A DNA stretch of 64,000 bases from Tissierellales bacterium (GCA_018433765.1 JAHDQO010000001.1:124001-188000), one strand, 5' to 3'; positions 35,577 to 45,084 are shown, counted from the stretch's first letter. Program-made: numbers and translations. The notes: generated by a model not told the origin, from the sequence alone.

Positions 35577-36136
35577 GTTGTATAATCACCTTCTCCACTT
35601 GTAAATGAACCAGCCATCATGGCAAATTGTATGTCTGTTCTAACTTCTATATCTTTGCCTGGAATTAATCCATTGTTTTTTAATATGTATTCAAGAGTCA
35701 TCTCAGGAACTCCGCCTTTTCTTCCGCCAAGTATTGATTTATTTCTCATTTTCTCAAAAGTAAATTCGTTGTCTATCTCTCTTCCAACAATGAAAGAACC
35801 ATCTTTTTGAGTAAGTTGAGCAAAGTTAACAGCATAGTCCTCTTTACCTTGGTTATATACATATACAGATGCTTCAGGACCCATGAATCCAATATCTGCT
35901 TGACCGCTAAGAAGTGCTGTCATGCTTTTATCAGCACCAGCACCATTAGTCAGTTCAATATTAATGTCAACTTCCTCAAAAAATCCTTTCTCAATAGCAA
36001 CATACTGTGGTGCATAGAAAACAGAGTGAGTTACTTCAACTAATCTTACATCTCTTGATTTTTCTTTTTCGCATCCAACACAAACTACTGCTATTATAAG
36101 TACAATAACTAGAAACAAAACAAAAACTTTCTTCAT
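35138..36136 (-). CDS. NMT1/SsuA-type ABC substrate-binding lipoprotein
   Basis: A 332-residue secreted lipoprotein. The signal peptide KKVFVLFLVIVLIIAVV ends at the lipobox Cys in CVGCEKE. The mature protein has the NMT1 fold blocks VFYAPQYVAIEKGFFEEVDI, TALLSGQADIGFMGPEASVY and FTNAIYKGMLWVQ, as in binding proteins for thiamine-precursor pyrimidines, taurine, nitrate or riboflavin. A start at 36136 is supported by AGGGGGT just upstream; an upstream ATG would add a non-signal stretch. No permease or ATPase gene is adjacent. A pyrimidine or purine ligand would fit the catabolic cluster 4 kb away, but that is inference. Confidence 0.85.
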   Translation of the reverse strand: MKKVFVLFLVIVLIIAVVCVGCEKEKSRDVRLVEVTHSVFYAPQYVAIEKGFFEEVDINIELTNGAGADKSMTALLSGQADIGFMGPEASVYVYNQGKEDYAVNFAQLTQKDGSFIVGREIDNEFTFEKMRNKSILGGRKGGVPEMTLEYILKNNGLIPGKDIEVRTDIQFAMMAGSFTSGEGDYTTLFEPTASMLETEGKGYIVASVGKEAGYIPYTCYCANKSYIEENPEIIQDFTNAIYKGMLWVQEHSAREVAEVIMPQFLDSDIELLTTVVQRYKDQDTWRPDPVLTEEGYNHLMEIIELAGELDERAPYDKVVSTDFAEKAVETVK

Positions 36137-36479
36137 AAAATACCCCCTAAAAAAATACTTTATTATTATATTCAAGATATTATAAAAGGTGAATAGGTAT
36201 AATTGAAATGGCATAATAAACTGTATTTAAACCAAAATATGTAGAATAGTTAAAAGTTTTGTTTTATTTCCAAAATTGTGGATAAACATAGAAAGTAAAT
36301 TACTAATGAAGCAAAAGTAGGTGCTGTTTTTGAAGTAAATAATAAGGTATTAGCAAGAATATTGTAATAAATAGTTTAATATGATAAAATATGACAAGAA
36401 GTTTTCAGCTTAAAGGGATTAGTATACTATACAGCAAACTTATCCCTTTTATGTAGTTATATTAAGGAGATATTTAATA
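36137..36479. other. Intergenic region before the merR gene
   Basis: No gene is recognisable; 36302-36366 holds a short frame (NEAKVGAVFEVNNKVLARIL) that looks like a relic. A hairpin (AAAGGGA/TCCCTTT, 36412-36449) followed by a T lies just before the merR ribosome site and encloses the perfect palindrome TAGTATACTA (36420-36429), a possible autoregulatory site. Confidence 0.45.
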
Positions 36480-37259
36480 ATGTATACAATAGGTCAAATA
36501 GCTAATATATTAGGAATTTCCAGAGATAAATTAAGGTATTATGAAGAAAAAGGTATTTTGATACCAGCGCAAAATAAAGATAATAATTATAGACAATATG
36601 ATCTTAAAGATATAGATACTGTATTGGCAATAGAATTCTATAGGTCATTAGATTTAGAATTTAAAAATATTAAAAAGCTACATAAAAAAAGCAACATAAA
36701 AGATATTGAATGTGTTTTAAATGATAAATATAATCAGGTAATAGAGGAAATAGAAAGATTAAATACAATAGTGAATAGAATAGAAAAAGCTAAAAAAGGA
36801 TGTGATGATATAAAAAAATGTTTAAATAAATTTATAATTAAACCAATGGCTCCTATAGAAATATTAGGCGAGATATCAAATTCTAGAGCATATAATGAAT
36901 TTGATGTTATACATAAAAATAGGAATAACGATGTAGCTATAATAAAAAGCTTAAAAAGATATATTAAATTCAATGACGAGCAAATAGAATCTAGCAAAAT
37001 GTTTGTTACAAAAGATATAGACTCAGGTAATATTGAAAAAAGTAATAATATATTGGAATATGAAAAATGTTTATACACCATTGTTGAAGATGATGCAGCT
37101 ACTGAAGGTATCATGCAAAAAACATATGAGCAGTCTCTGGAATGGATTCATAACAATAATTATAAATATGAAGGAATAGCTATTTTAAGTATGCTTTTAA
37201 TTGAATTTCATGAAGGTAGGGCAAAATCATATTTGGAAGTTTATATACCAATTAAATAA
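36480..37259 (+). CDS. MerR family transcriptional regulator
   Basis: A 259-residue protein. Residues 1-70 are the MerR winged helix (YTIGQIANILGISRDKLRYY, then EEKGILIP and YRQYDLKDI), then a dimerisation helix (near 75-115), and a C-terminal domain of about 140 residues rich in helices that resembles no ligand domain I can name. No metal-binding Cys pair of the MerR/ZntR type is present, so an organic effector is more likely. The CPBP gene follows by 80 bp and could be its target. Confidence 0.88.
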   Translation: MYTIGQIANILGISRDKLRYYEEKGILIPAQNKDNNYRQYDLKDIDTVLAIEFYRSLDLEFKNIKKLHKKSNIKDIECVLNDKYNQVIEEIERLNTIVNRIEKAKKGCDDIKKCLNKFIIKPMAPIEILGEISNSRAYNEFDVIHKNRNNDVAIIKSLKRYIKFNDEQIESSKMFVTKDIDSGNIEKSNNILEYEKCLYTIVEDDAATEGIMQKTYEQSLEWIHNNNYKYEGIAILSMLLIEFHEGRAKSYLEVYIPIK

Positions 37260-37339
37260 TACTATTATTTTTATATTGACCTTAGTATTATCCCATAGTT
37301 TAGAATTAAAATGAAACTAAATTATGGGAGGTATAAAGT

Positions 37340-38059
37340 ATGAATGAAGAAAAGGAAATTAGGAGTATATGGAAACTTATTATACTTCATTTGGTTCCAG
37401 GTATAGTATTAAGTATAATTTATTTGTTTTTATTGAAAAAAGGAAATATGACAGAATATCCAAGAATAGTTTTACTAGGATTAGCAGTTATTTTTGCTCA
37501 GATACCTATACTTGGTTATTTATTTTATGTAGCAAGAAAAGAAGAGGGAAGTTTTAATATATTTAAAATACTAGGATTGAAAAATAAATTGAAGATAAAA
37601 GAGTATATATTTTATGCTTTTACGCTTCTTATGATATCTGGTATACTTATGATGTGTTCTAAGCCACTTTCAAATTTAATGCTAAATACTGTATTTAGCT
37701 GGATTCCAAATTGGTTCAATTATGTTCAAGACATGAGTCAATTTAGTAGATATTATATAATAATTACTTTAGCAGTTAGTTTTTTTATCTTTACTATAAT
37801 AGGACCAATAATCGAGGAGTTTTATTTCAGAGGATTTTTACTAGCTCGTATGAAATGGATGGGAAAATACAGTGTTTTATTAAATGTAATATTATTTGCA
37901 ATTTATCATTTCTGGTCACCTTGGCTTATTGTAGCAAGAGTTATATCATGTTTACCAGTGTTTTACTGGGTATATAAAAAGGATTCATTAAAATTATCTA
38001 TATTAGTACATTGTTTATTAAATTTTACAGATGTAGTATCTTTAATGATGTTATTATAA
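37340..38059 (+). CDS. CPBP family intramembrane metalloprotease-like protein
   Basis: A 239-residue protein with about seven membrane helices. The family motifs are present: EEFYFRGFLLAR (EExxxR, motif 1, near residue 157), then FAIYHFWSP (motif 2 His) and VHCLLNF near the end (motif 3 His), so the putative metal site is complete. Relatives include Abi/CAAX-protease homologues tied to bacteriocin immunity and prenyl-protein processing. GGGAGG precedes the ATG. Its likely regulator is the MerR protein encoded upstream. Confidence 0.9.
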   Translation: MNEEKEIRSIWKLIILHLVPGIVLSIIYLFLLKKGNMTEYPRIVLLGLAVIFAQIPILGYLFYVARKEEGSFNIFKILGLKNKLKIKEYIFYAFTLLMISGILMMCSKPLSNLMLNTVFSWIPNWFNYVQDMSQFSRYYIIITLAVSFFIFTIIGPIIEEFYFRGFLLARMKWMGKYSVLLNVILFAIYHFWSPWLIVARVISCLPVFYWVYKKDSLKLSILVHCLLNFTDVVSLMMLL

Positions 38060-38100
38060 CCGTATATCTAAATACTTTGTTAATCATAAATTAAACATTA

Positions 38101-38132
38101 AAAAAACAGAGAATAAAAAATCTCTGTTTTCT
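38101..38132. terminator. Bidirectional terminator between CPBP and pucR genes
   Basis: The stem AAAACAGAGA/TCTCTGTTTT has A- and T-runs on both sides. It serves both convergent genes. Confidence 0.85.
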
Positions 38133-38150
38133 CTATTTTAAATAACAAAA

Positions 38151-39845
38151 TCAAACTAAATGATTATTGCTTAACATATCATATATTTTAATAGAAATTT
38201 CTAGACTTAGTTTATCATCGTAATTATCAAAATTAACACCTGTAATTTCTTTAATCCTGTTCATTCTATATGTAATTGTATTGTAATGAGTATACATTTT
38301 TTCTGAAACTTTTTTTAAATTCCTTCCGCACTCAAAATATTTTCTTAGAGTTTCAACTAAGTTAGTACCTTTTCGTTTATCATACTCTACCAAAGGTTCT
38401 AAACTTTCTTTATAAAACTCCTGCAGCTCAGGTTTAAGATAATCATATGATAATATCCTGTATATGCCCAAATCATCATAATGGATCGGTTTAGAGTTCA
38501 TTTTGTCCTTAGAATATTCTACAGCTCTGTTTGCTTCTTTATAACTTTTACATATTCTAGCTGTTTCATTATAACATCTTCCAATGCCCATAGATATATT
38601 GACATTTACAGATTCTTTATTAATATTAATAAATATATCTTTACAAAAGTTCATTATTTTATTTTTATAGTTATTAATTCCTGATTTTAAACCATATAGT
38701 ATTATTAATCTATCACTTTTATTACCATATATAACATTACCATCCATATACTTTATTAACCTATTAATTATATTTAAAAGCTTTACATTTAAATACTGCA
38801 AATATGTGTCGTTGTATGAAGTGTAATTTTTTGAGTGATTAAAGTTTTCTAATGCAATCACAATTACAGCATAACTAAACTCTGGATTAAAACCAAAATA
38901 TGAAGCTCTTTCCAATGCTTTATTATGTCTAGTTTCATCACTTGAAAATAAATCTTCTAAAAATTCTATCTTATATTTACTTTCAATTTCAAAGATAGAT
39001 AGTCTTTTTACTAGATCTAATGCGACTATAGAAGTAGATGCTTCAATAACAGTAAGTTCAATAGCAGTCATAGGCTTCTTGTCTTCCCATATGTACATAA
39101 ATCCATAATTAGTGTTCTTAGTATAAATAGGTATTTTGATTCTTTCAATATTCTTTCCATTAATCACATCTGTTTCTTTATTATTAATATCATAACTATA
39201 CTTAGTATAGCTAAAATAAATATTTTCTTTTTTATCTCTTTCTTTATATAAAATTTGCTGAATTTGTACTCGTATTGAATCATCACAGTAAATAATATTA
39301 GAACCAAAAATATTTTCTACTATTGCAAATGAATTACCTATACTTTCATGAATGGCATATCCAATTTGTTCGAGATTACCGCCTTTAAGCATTACATTTA
39401 TTAAAGTATTGTGCATATTATCAATTTTATAAATGAGCTTAATTTGTTTGTCGATTATTTCAGTTAAAGCAGGCATCATTATTTCAGAATGTGATACTTT
39501 TTGGGGTATTTCTATAAGTGGAAAATCCAATTTATCAGCTGTATCCAGTATATATTTAGGAACCTCTTTTATGTATCTTTTAGTCTTAATTCCTATTCCT
39601 GTTATATGTTTGTTATTTAACTGCTTTATAAGTTCATCTAGCTTGCTTATATCATCTTTAATAGAATAAGCAGTTGTAATCAAAAATTCTCCGCTGCCAA
39701 CCCAATTAATAATATCAGGTACTTCCATAACATTAACCTTATATATTCTTCTATCTAAGCCTCCTTCTCCTGCTAATACTTTAGCTTGTTTCATAACTTC
39801 TAAACTTAATAACTCCTTTACTGTAATACCTGAAGATTTCAACAT
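38151..39845 (-). CDS. pucR: PucR family transcriptional regulator
   Basis: A 564-residue regulator. The N-terminal PucR domain (GITVKELLSLEVMKQAKVLA, then NVMEVPDI, GEFLITTAYSI) covers residues 1-125; a central GGDEF-like/CdaR-type region spans about 290-420; and a C-terminal HTH_30 (VETLRKYFECGRNLKKVSEK, then HYNTITYRMNRIKEITG) covers 495-560. Homologues control purine and other nucleobase catabolism. The start at 39845 has GGTGG upstream; five upstream codons were excluded. It is divergent from the AllH-F-G-like operon, and a 46-bp block shared by two promoters nearby is a candidate target. Confidence 0.92.
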   Translation of the reverse strand: MLKSSGITVKELLSLEVMKQAKVLAGEGGLDRRIYKVNVMEVPDIINWVGSGEFLITTAYSIKDDISKLDELIKQLNNKHITGIGIKTKRYIKEVPKYILDTADKLDFPLIEIPQKVSHSEIMMPALTEIIDKQIKLIYKIDNMHNTLINVMLKGGNLEQIGYAIHESIGNSFAIVENIFGSNIIYCDDSIRVQIQQILYKERDKKENIYFSYTKYSYDINNKETDVINGKNIERIKIPIYTKNTNYGFMYIWEDKKPMTAIELTVIEASTSIVALDLVKRLSIFEIESKYKIEFLEDLFSSDETRHNKALERASYFGFNPEFSYAVIVIALENFNHSKNYTSYNDTYLQYLNVKLLNIINRLIKYMDGNVIYGNKSDRLIILYGLKSGINNYKNKIMNFCKDIFININKESVNVNISMGIGRCYNETARICKSYKEANRAVEYSKDKMNSKPIHYDDLGIYRILSYDYLKPELQEFYKESLEPLVEYDKRKGTNLVETLRKYFECGRNLKKVSEKMYTHYNTITYRMNRIKEITGVNFDNYDDKLSLEISIKIYDMLSNNHLV

Positions 39846-40184
39846 ATTTACACCACCCATTTATTATTATTTTACTTTGCATGTTTGTAAAGCTTAAATA
39901 AATATTCTTTCCTTTCCCCTAAATACATAAAAAATCTCCATTTTATATCTATAATTCTATATTTTGAAACATCTTACTAATATTATATACTTGCATTTAT
40001 TTAAATACAAACTCTATCAGATTAAATATTTATGTACTGTGTAGATTAATAAATAATCTCATTTTGTGAAGTTATTACAAAATAGTCTGCTTAATCTTGT
40101 TAACTATTAATAGAGATTATTATTTAGTGATGATGTATGCTATATATGTAGATAAAATCAATGTATCAAAGAGGACTTGATAAT
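39846..40184. other. Divergent regulatory region between pucR and the carbamoyltransferase operon
   Basis: Holds no gene. It contains the conserved block at 40062-40107 and AT-rich DNA with candidate -10 elements for both directions, none with a convincing -35 partner. Confidence 0.6.
40062..40107 (+). promoter_or_regulatory. Conserved 46-bp operator/promoter block, copy 1
   Basis: Begins TTTTGTGAAGTTATTACAAA, an inverted repeat TTTTGT/ACAAAA, and ends TAATCTTGTTAACTAT. It matches 46599-46644 at 38 of 46 positions, with the mismatches grouped in the middle spacer. It lies about 80 bp before the first gene of the operon. The most likely binder is the adjacent PucR protein; TTGTTA could serve as -35. 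Confidence 0.7.
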
Positions 40185-41156
40185 ATGACTGCATTACAAA
40201 TATGTAGCAAATTAAGAAGTGAAATAGATAATAATCAGGTTAAATATGGATATATATTTTCAGTTTTTAAAAATGCATGTAATATCATTTCAAATAATAA
40301 TGAACTAATAACTTTTCTATTATCTGAAAAAAATATAGGCCCAATGGCAATCTCAATGAGCGGTATAGATAGTATTTTAAATTTAGGATTAAAAAAAAAT
40401 GAAGAAGTTATATTTAACAAAAACAGTATCTCAATAAGTAAAAGTAATTTTAAATTAGATTTATCAGAAGTATCGATATGGGATATAAAACCATGTTTTG
40501 AATACAAGAAAGCTAATGAACAGGATTTAAAAAGAAAGGTACAAAAATTTGAAGAACTGTTACTTAAATATGGAGAAAAACAGGGAATGGGGTATCTCGT
40601 ATTATCAATAAAAGATTATATTAATGATTTAGATACATTTGATAAGAAGAGTATATCATTAAATTCTAATTATAGTTTCATAATAGATAATTTTTTAGAG
40701 TTTCTTAAAAATGTAATCAGCAGTGATTTTGATAATGTAGAAAAGTCTGCTAAAAAAATAATAGGATTTGGACCGGGATTAACTCCATCTATGGATGATT
40801 TTATTACAGGATTAATGGTTTCTTTAATATACTTATGTCATTATTTTGAGCTTGATATGGAAAAAACATATAAATTCAATAGAATGATTATTGGTTCTAT
40901 AAAAAATAGAACTACATTAATAAGCGAATCAATGCTAGTGCATGCTTGCAATGGATATGTAATGGAAAGTTTAAGAACTTGCATTGTTTCATTGTTATCT
41001 GATACAAGTGAAAAAGACATGAGTAAAAAAATTATTGATGTAATATCGTTTGGCAGTACTTCTGGAACTGATATGCTTTATGGAGTGTATATAGGAAGTA
41101 AAATAATGATTAATAAAAAAATTGGAGGTGGTTTTAAAAATGATAATAAACACTGA
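40185..41156 (+). CDS. allH: DUF2877/AllH-like subunit of an oxamate-type carbamoyltransferase
   Basis: A 323-residue protein of the DUF2877 family (YlbF of the E. coli allantoin region). The conserved block IIGFGPGLTPSMDDFITGLM sits near residue 200, and SFGSTSGTDMLYGVYIG near the C-terminus. As I recall, allF-allG-allH were assigned to oxamate carbamoyltransferase, which turns oxalurate and phosphate into oxamate and carbamoyl phosphate. I place the start at ATG 40185 with AAGAGGA 9 bases upstream. The FdrA gene overlaps its end by 17 bp. Diverged from E. coli, so the ureido substrate may differ. Confidence 0.8.
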   Translation: MTALQICSKLRSEIDNNQVKYGYIFSVFKNACNIISNNNELITFLLSEKNIGPMAISMSGIDSILNLGLKKNEEVIFNKNSISISKSNFKLDLSEVSIWDIKPCFEYKKANEQDLKRKVQKFEELLLKYGEKQGMGYLVLSIKDYINDLDTFDKKSISLNSNYSFIIDNFLEFLKNVISSDFDNVEKSAKKIIGFGPGLTPSMDDFITGLMVSLIYLCHYFELDMEKTYKFNRMIIGSIKNRTTLISESMLVHACNGYVMESLRTCIVSLLSDTSEKDMSKKIIDVISFGSTSGTDMLYGVYIGSKIMINKKIGGGFKNDNKH

Positions 41157-42696
41157 AATTAAAAAAAATACTTATTATGATTCAGTAACCTTAATGCTCA
41201 TTTCAAAGGAAATAAAGAAAATTGATGGAGTAAAAGAAGCATTAGTGGGAATGGGTACTGATTTAAATAAAGAGCTGGCAGTGAACCTTAATATTTCAAC
41301 AGATGAAATACAAGAGCTAGGTGTAAATGACTTTTTTATATCTGTACTATCAGAGAGTGCTGTAGATATGAATGAGATTATAAAAAAAGTAAATGAATTA
41401 TTAACACAGAGAAAGGGTGATACAGCTTCTGATTATATGCCGCCTACTATAGATTCTGCTCTTAAGCATCAGCCAGAATCAAACATAGCATTAATATCAG
41501 TTCCGGGTAAATATGCAGCAGAAGAAGCAAAAAAAGCTCTGGAAAACAATCTTCATGTAATGCTTTTTAGTGATAATGTAACTATTGAAGAGGAAAAAGA
41601 ATTAAAAGAAATGGCTAATGAAAAAGGATTGTTGATGATGGGACCTGACTGCGGTACTTCAATAATAAACAATGTACCATTAGCTTTTGCAAATGTAGTT
41701 AGAAAGGGCAGTATAGGAGTAGTTGGAGCTTCAGGAACTGGTACACAGGAGGTTACAGTTATAATTGATAAGCTTGGCGCTGGTGTATCTCAAGTAATAG
41801 GTACTGGTGGAAGAGACTTAAGAAGTGAAATTGGCGGTATTACAATGATTCAAGGAATTGAAGCACTTATAAATGATCCTAACACTAAAGTTATAGTTCT
41901 AATTTCAAAACCTCCAGCTCAAGATGTAGCTGAAAAGGTATTAAAGGCTATACATGATTCATTAAAACCTGTTGTAGTTGATTTCATTGGTGGAGATGAC
42001 AAATTAATTAAAAAATACGGAGCATATCCATGTAAGTCATTAGAAGATGCCGCATATAAAGCTGTTTCATTAGCAAGAGGAGAAGAAGTAAAAGATTTTG
42101 AAGGATTTACAAAAAGTGATGATGAGATAAATGCAATAATAGAAGAGCATGTAAGCAAATTCAGTAAAGAACAAAAATATCTTAGAGCTTTATATACTGG
42201 AGGTACATTAGCTGATGAGGCTATGAAACTTTTAAGCGGCAATATAGATGGAATCTACTCCAATATTCCATTGAGTCCAGAATATAAACTTACAGATATT
42301 AAAAAAAGTATTAAGAATACTTGTATAGATTTAGGAGATGATGAGTTCACTGTAGGAAAACCTCATCCAATGATTGATCCTATTGCTAGAACTGAGCGTA
42401 TAGTAGAAGAAGCAAATGATGATGAAGTTGCAGTCATCTTGATGGACTTTGTATTGGGTTATGGTTCTCATGAAGACCCTGTAGGTGAAATGCTGCCTTC
42501 AATAAATAAAGTAAAAAAAATAATGATTAAAAAGGGTAAACATTTATGTATTGTAGGTTCTATATGTGGTACTGATAAAGATTACCAGAACTTAAAAGAT
42601 TCTAAGCGTAAACTTGAAGAAGCTGGAGTAGTGGTTATGCCGTCAAATGCTCAAGCAGTAAAATTAGTAGCTAAGATATTAGAAAAGATTCAATAA
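41140..42696 (+). CDS. fdrA: FdrA/AllF-like acyl-CoA synthetase-fold subunit
   Basis: A 518-residue protein with the fold of the succinyl-CoA synthetase alpha and beta parts. GPDCGTSIINNVPLAFANVV and GVVGASGTGTQEVTVIIDKL (about residues 165-205) form the nucleotide/CoA-like Rossmann region, and HPMIDPIARTERIVEEAND near 405 holds the phospho-His-type motif of the ligase family. ATG 41140, with GGAGGTGG about 10 bases upstream, is preferred over TTG 41122, which overlaps that site. It ends about 35 residues shorter than I recall for E. coli FdrA; a separate 56-residue ORF with an FdrA/YlbE-like sequence follows. It probably acts with AllH and AllG as one complex. Confidence 0.88.
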   Translation: MIINTEIKKNTYYDSVTLMLISKEIKKIDGVKEALVGMGTDLNKELAVNLNISTDEIQELGVNDFFISVLSESAVDMNEIIKKVNELLTQRKGDTASDYMPPTIDSALKHQPESNIALISVPGKYAAEEAKKALENNLHVMLFSDNVTIEEEKELKEMANEKGLLMMGPDCGTSIINNVPLAFANVVRKGSIGVVGASGTGTQEVTVIIDKLGAGVSQVIGTGGRDLRSEIGGITMIQGIEALINDPNTKVIVLISKPPAQDVAEKVLKAIHDSLKPVVVDFIGGDDKLIKKYGAYPCKSLEDAAYKAVSLARGEEVKDFEGFTKSDDEINAIIEEHVSKFSKEQKYLRALYTGGTLADEAMKLLSGNIDGIYSNIPLSPEYKLTDIKKSIKNTCIDLGDDEFTVGKPHPMIDPIARTERIVEEANDDEVAVILMDFVLGYGSHEDPVGEMLPSINKVKKIMIKKGKHLCIVGSICGTDKDYQNLKDSKRKLEEAGVVVMPSNAQAVKLVAKILEKIQ

Positions 42697-42714
42697 TAAT
42701 CGGAGGTGGCTGAA

Positions 42715-42885
42715 GTGAATAAGATAAATGATTTATTCAATGAAGAATTGAAGGTCATAAATATAGGGTTAGAATCTTTTTACAAAGATTTAAAAGATCA
42801 AGATATAAAAACTATACATGTTAAATGGAGACCTACAGCTGGTGGTAATAAAAAAATTGCTTCTTTATTATCAAAATTGAAGTAA
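42715..42885 (+). CDS. Small FdrA/YlbE-associated protein (56 aa)
   Basis: The GTG start has CGGAGGTGG in front. The product begins NKINDLFNEELKVINIGLES and contains KTIHVKWRPTAGGNKKI. This VINIGLESFY...WRPxAGGN pattern is, in my memory of the family, part of the start of larger YlbE/FdrA-type proteins, so here the segment seems to be a free-standing subunit. It lies 18 bp after fdrA and 27 bp before allG, surely in the same operon. Confidence 0.75.
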   Translation: MNKINDLFNEELKVINIGLESFYKDLKDQDIKTIHVKWRPTAGGNKKIASLLSKLK

Positions 42886-42912
42886 AAATAATTAAATTAA
42901 GGAGCTGATAAT

Positions 42913-44169
42913 ATGATTCAAGAAAAAATTGCTAAAGCAAATGAGGAAGCTATTGAGAGAGTTTTAAATGCTCAGCCAACTTTATTAGCAATAGGTAAGG
43001 CAGAAAAAGATATTCCTGGAATGACTAAAAAGACTGTATTACATGCAGGGCCGCCTATTACATGGGAGAATATGAGCGGGCCATTAAAAGGAGCAGTTAT
43101 AGGAGGATTAATCTATGAAGGTTTAGCTAGAGATGAGAAAGAAGCAGTAGAGTTAGCAAAGTCAGGAGAGATTATTTTTGATTCATGCCATCATCATAGT
43201 GCAGTAGGTCCAATGGCAGGAGTAGTAACAGCTTCTATGCCTGTATGGGTTCTAGAAAATAAGACTTTTGGAAACAAATCATATTGTACATTAAATGAAG
43301 GACTAGGAAAAGTTTTGCGTTATGGTGCTTACAGCCAAGAAGTTATTGATAGACTTAAGTGGATGGAGAATGTTCTAGCACCAGTACTAAAAGTTGCATT
43401 AGAACTTTCAGGACCAATTGATTTAAAAACAATGATTGCTCAAGTTGTTCAAATGGGAGACGAAGGGCATAACAGAAATAAAGCTGGAACATCTCTATTA
43501 ATTAGAGAATTAGCACCATATATTGTTAAAACTCAATTTACATTAGATGAAAAATCAGAAGTTCTAAAGTTTATGCATAGTAATGACCATTTCTTCTTGA
43601 ATTTAACTATGCCAGCTTGTAAATGTACTATGGATCCAGCTGGAGGAATTAAGTACAGTACTTTAGTATATACAATGGCTAGGAATGGTACTGAGTTTGG
43701 TATAAGAGTATCAGGACTAGGTGATAGATGGTTTACAGCACCTGCTGAAATAATAGATGGCTTATATTTCCCAGGTTATACTACTAAAGATGCTAATCCT
43801 GATATTGGAGACAGCTGTATAACTGAAACCACAGGTATTGGCGGCTTTGCAATGGCAGCAGCTATTCCTATAGTTCAGTTTGTGGGAGGAACTCCAAAAG
43901 ATGCATTGAACTATACAACTCAGATGTATGAAATAACTCTTAGTGAAAACAATGCATATAAAGTTCCAGCATTAAACTTTAGAGGAACTCCAACAGGTAT
44001 TGATATTCAGAAAGTTTTAGAGACAGGAATATTACCAATAATAAATACCGGTATTGCACACAAAAATCCAGGCGTAGGTCAAGTAGGTGCAGGTTTAGTA
44101 CATCCACCACAAAAATGTTTTGAAGATGCACTAGAAGCTTTTGTAGAAGATATTGAAAAAACGAATTAA
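42913..44169 (+). CDS. allG: DUF1116/AllG (YlbE)-like carbamoyltransferase subunit
   Basis: A 418-residue cytosolic protein of the YlbE/DUF1116 family. Recognisable blocks are VLHAGPPITWENMSGPLKGA (residues 38-57), FDSCHHHSAVGPMAGV (near 95), GDEGHNRNKAGTSLL (near 190) and KNPGVGQVGAGLVHPP near the C-terminus. Its His-rich segment may supply active-site residues. In the assigned E. coli system this protein acts with AllF and AllH to make carbamoyl phosphate; a carbamate kinase would then yield ATP, but none is encoded in this window. Confidence 0.88.
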   Translation: MIQEKIAKANEEAIERVLNAQPTLLAIGKAEKDIPGMTKKTVLHAGPPITWENMSGPLKGAVIGGLIYEGLARDEKEAVELAKSGEIIFDSCHHHSAVGPMAGVVTASMPVWVLENKTFGNKSYCTLNEGLGKVLRYGAYSQEVIDRLKWMENVLAPVLKVALELSGPIDLKTMIAQVVQMGDEGHNRNKAGTSLLIRELAPYIVKTQFTLDEKSEVLKFMHSNDHFFLNLTMPACKCTMDPAGGIKYSTLVYTMARNGTEFGIRVSGLGDRWFTAPAEIIDGLYFPGYTTKDANPDIGDSCITETTGIGGFAMAAAIPIVQFVGGTPKDALNYTTQMYEITLSENNAYKVPALNFRGTPTGIDIQKVLETGILPIINTGIAHKNPGVGQVGAGLVHPPQKCFEDALEAFVEDIEKTN

Positions 44170-44193
44170 AATAAAAAGTTAGGAGGTATTGAT

Positions 44194-45084
44194 GTGAAAG
44201 AGCATATAGCTGCATGTGTTCAAATAGCCATAGAACATAATAATATAAAAAATAATATTGATAAAGTATGTCACTGGTTAAAGAAGGCTGCTAAAGAGTA
44301 TGAAGCTGAGCTAATAGTATTTCCTGAAACAATCACAACTGGCTTTACTCCTAACATGGATATAAATGAATTTTATGAAATGCTGGAACCAGTACCGGGT
44401 AATCATACAAAAGATGTACAAAAACTAGCTAAAGAATTAGGCGTACACGTCATTTATCCGTTATATGAGAGAGGAAAAGAATACGGCACAATATTAAATA
44501 GTTCTTTATTAATAGATGATAATGGAGAAGTATTAGGTAATTACAGAAAAACTCATCCTTTCCCAACTGAAAGAAAAGAAGGAGGAGGATGGACTACTCC
44601 TGGTAAAGAAACAGTAGTAGTTAATACTAAGCTTGGTAAAATAGGAATGATTATCTGCTATGATGGAGATTTCCCAGAGCTTAGCAGAGTTCTTGCATTA
44701 AATGGAGCAGAAATTATTACTCGTCCTTCAGCTTTATTAAGAAGTTATGAAATATGGGAAATAACTAATAAGGCTAGAGCCTATGATAATCATGTGTATG
44801 TTTTAGCAGCTAATTCCGTTGGATCAGATGCAGGAAACAATTATTATTTTGGTCACAGTATGATAGTAAGTCCGATTGCTCAAACATTAGCATTAGCAAG
44901 AGGTGCTGAAGAAATAATAGCAGCTAAGCTGGATCCTAATCCTATAAAATATGTTAGCTATGGTACTAAAACACCAATGATATTTGACCATATTGAAGAT
45001 AGAAATGTAGGAGTATACGGAGATATTCTAAAAGAAGGAAAAAGTAGTTTTGAACCTTCACAAAGAATCATGTATAAAAAATAA
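44194..45084 (+). CDS. Carbon-nitrogen hydrolase (nitrilase superfamily amidase)
   Basis: A 296-residue amidase with the full triad: Glu45 in VFPETITTGF, Lys119 in YRKTHPFPTER and Cys155 in IICYDGDFPE. The ICYDGDFPE form and the length resemble aliphatic or carbamoyl amidases rather than nitrile hydrolases. GTG start with AGGAGG in front, 24 bp after allG. In the proposed route it would hydrolyse the amide left after carbamoyl transfer (malonamate, or oxamate in the alternative) to acid and ammonia. The paralogue at 2657 is a distinct Nit2-type enzyme. Confidence 0.88.
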   Translation: MKEHIAACVQIAIEHNNIKNNIDKVCHWLKKAAKEYEAELIVFPETITTGFTPNMDINEFYEMLEPVPGNHTKDVQKLAKELGVHVIYPLYERGKEYGTILNSSLLIDDNGEVLGNYRKTHPFPTERKEGGGWTTPGKETVVVNTKLGKIGMIICYDGDFPELSRVLALNGAEIITRPSALLRSYEIWEITNKARAYDNHVYVLAANSVGSDAGNNYYFGHSMIVSPIAQTLALARGAEEIIAAKLDPNPIKYVSYGTKTPMIFDHIEDRNVGVYGDILKEGKSSFEPSQRIMYKK

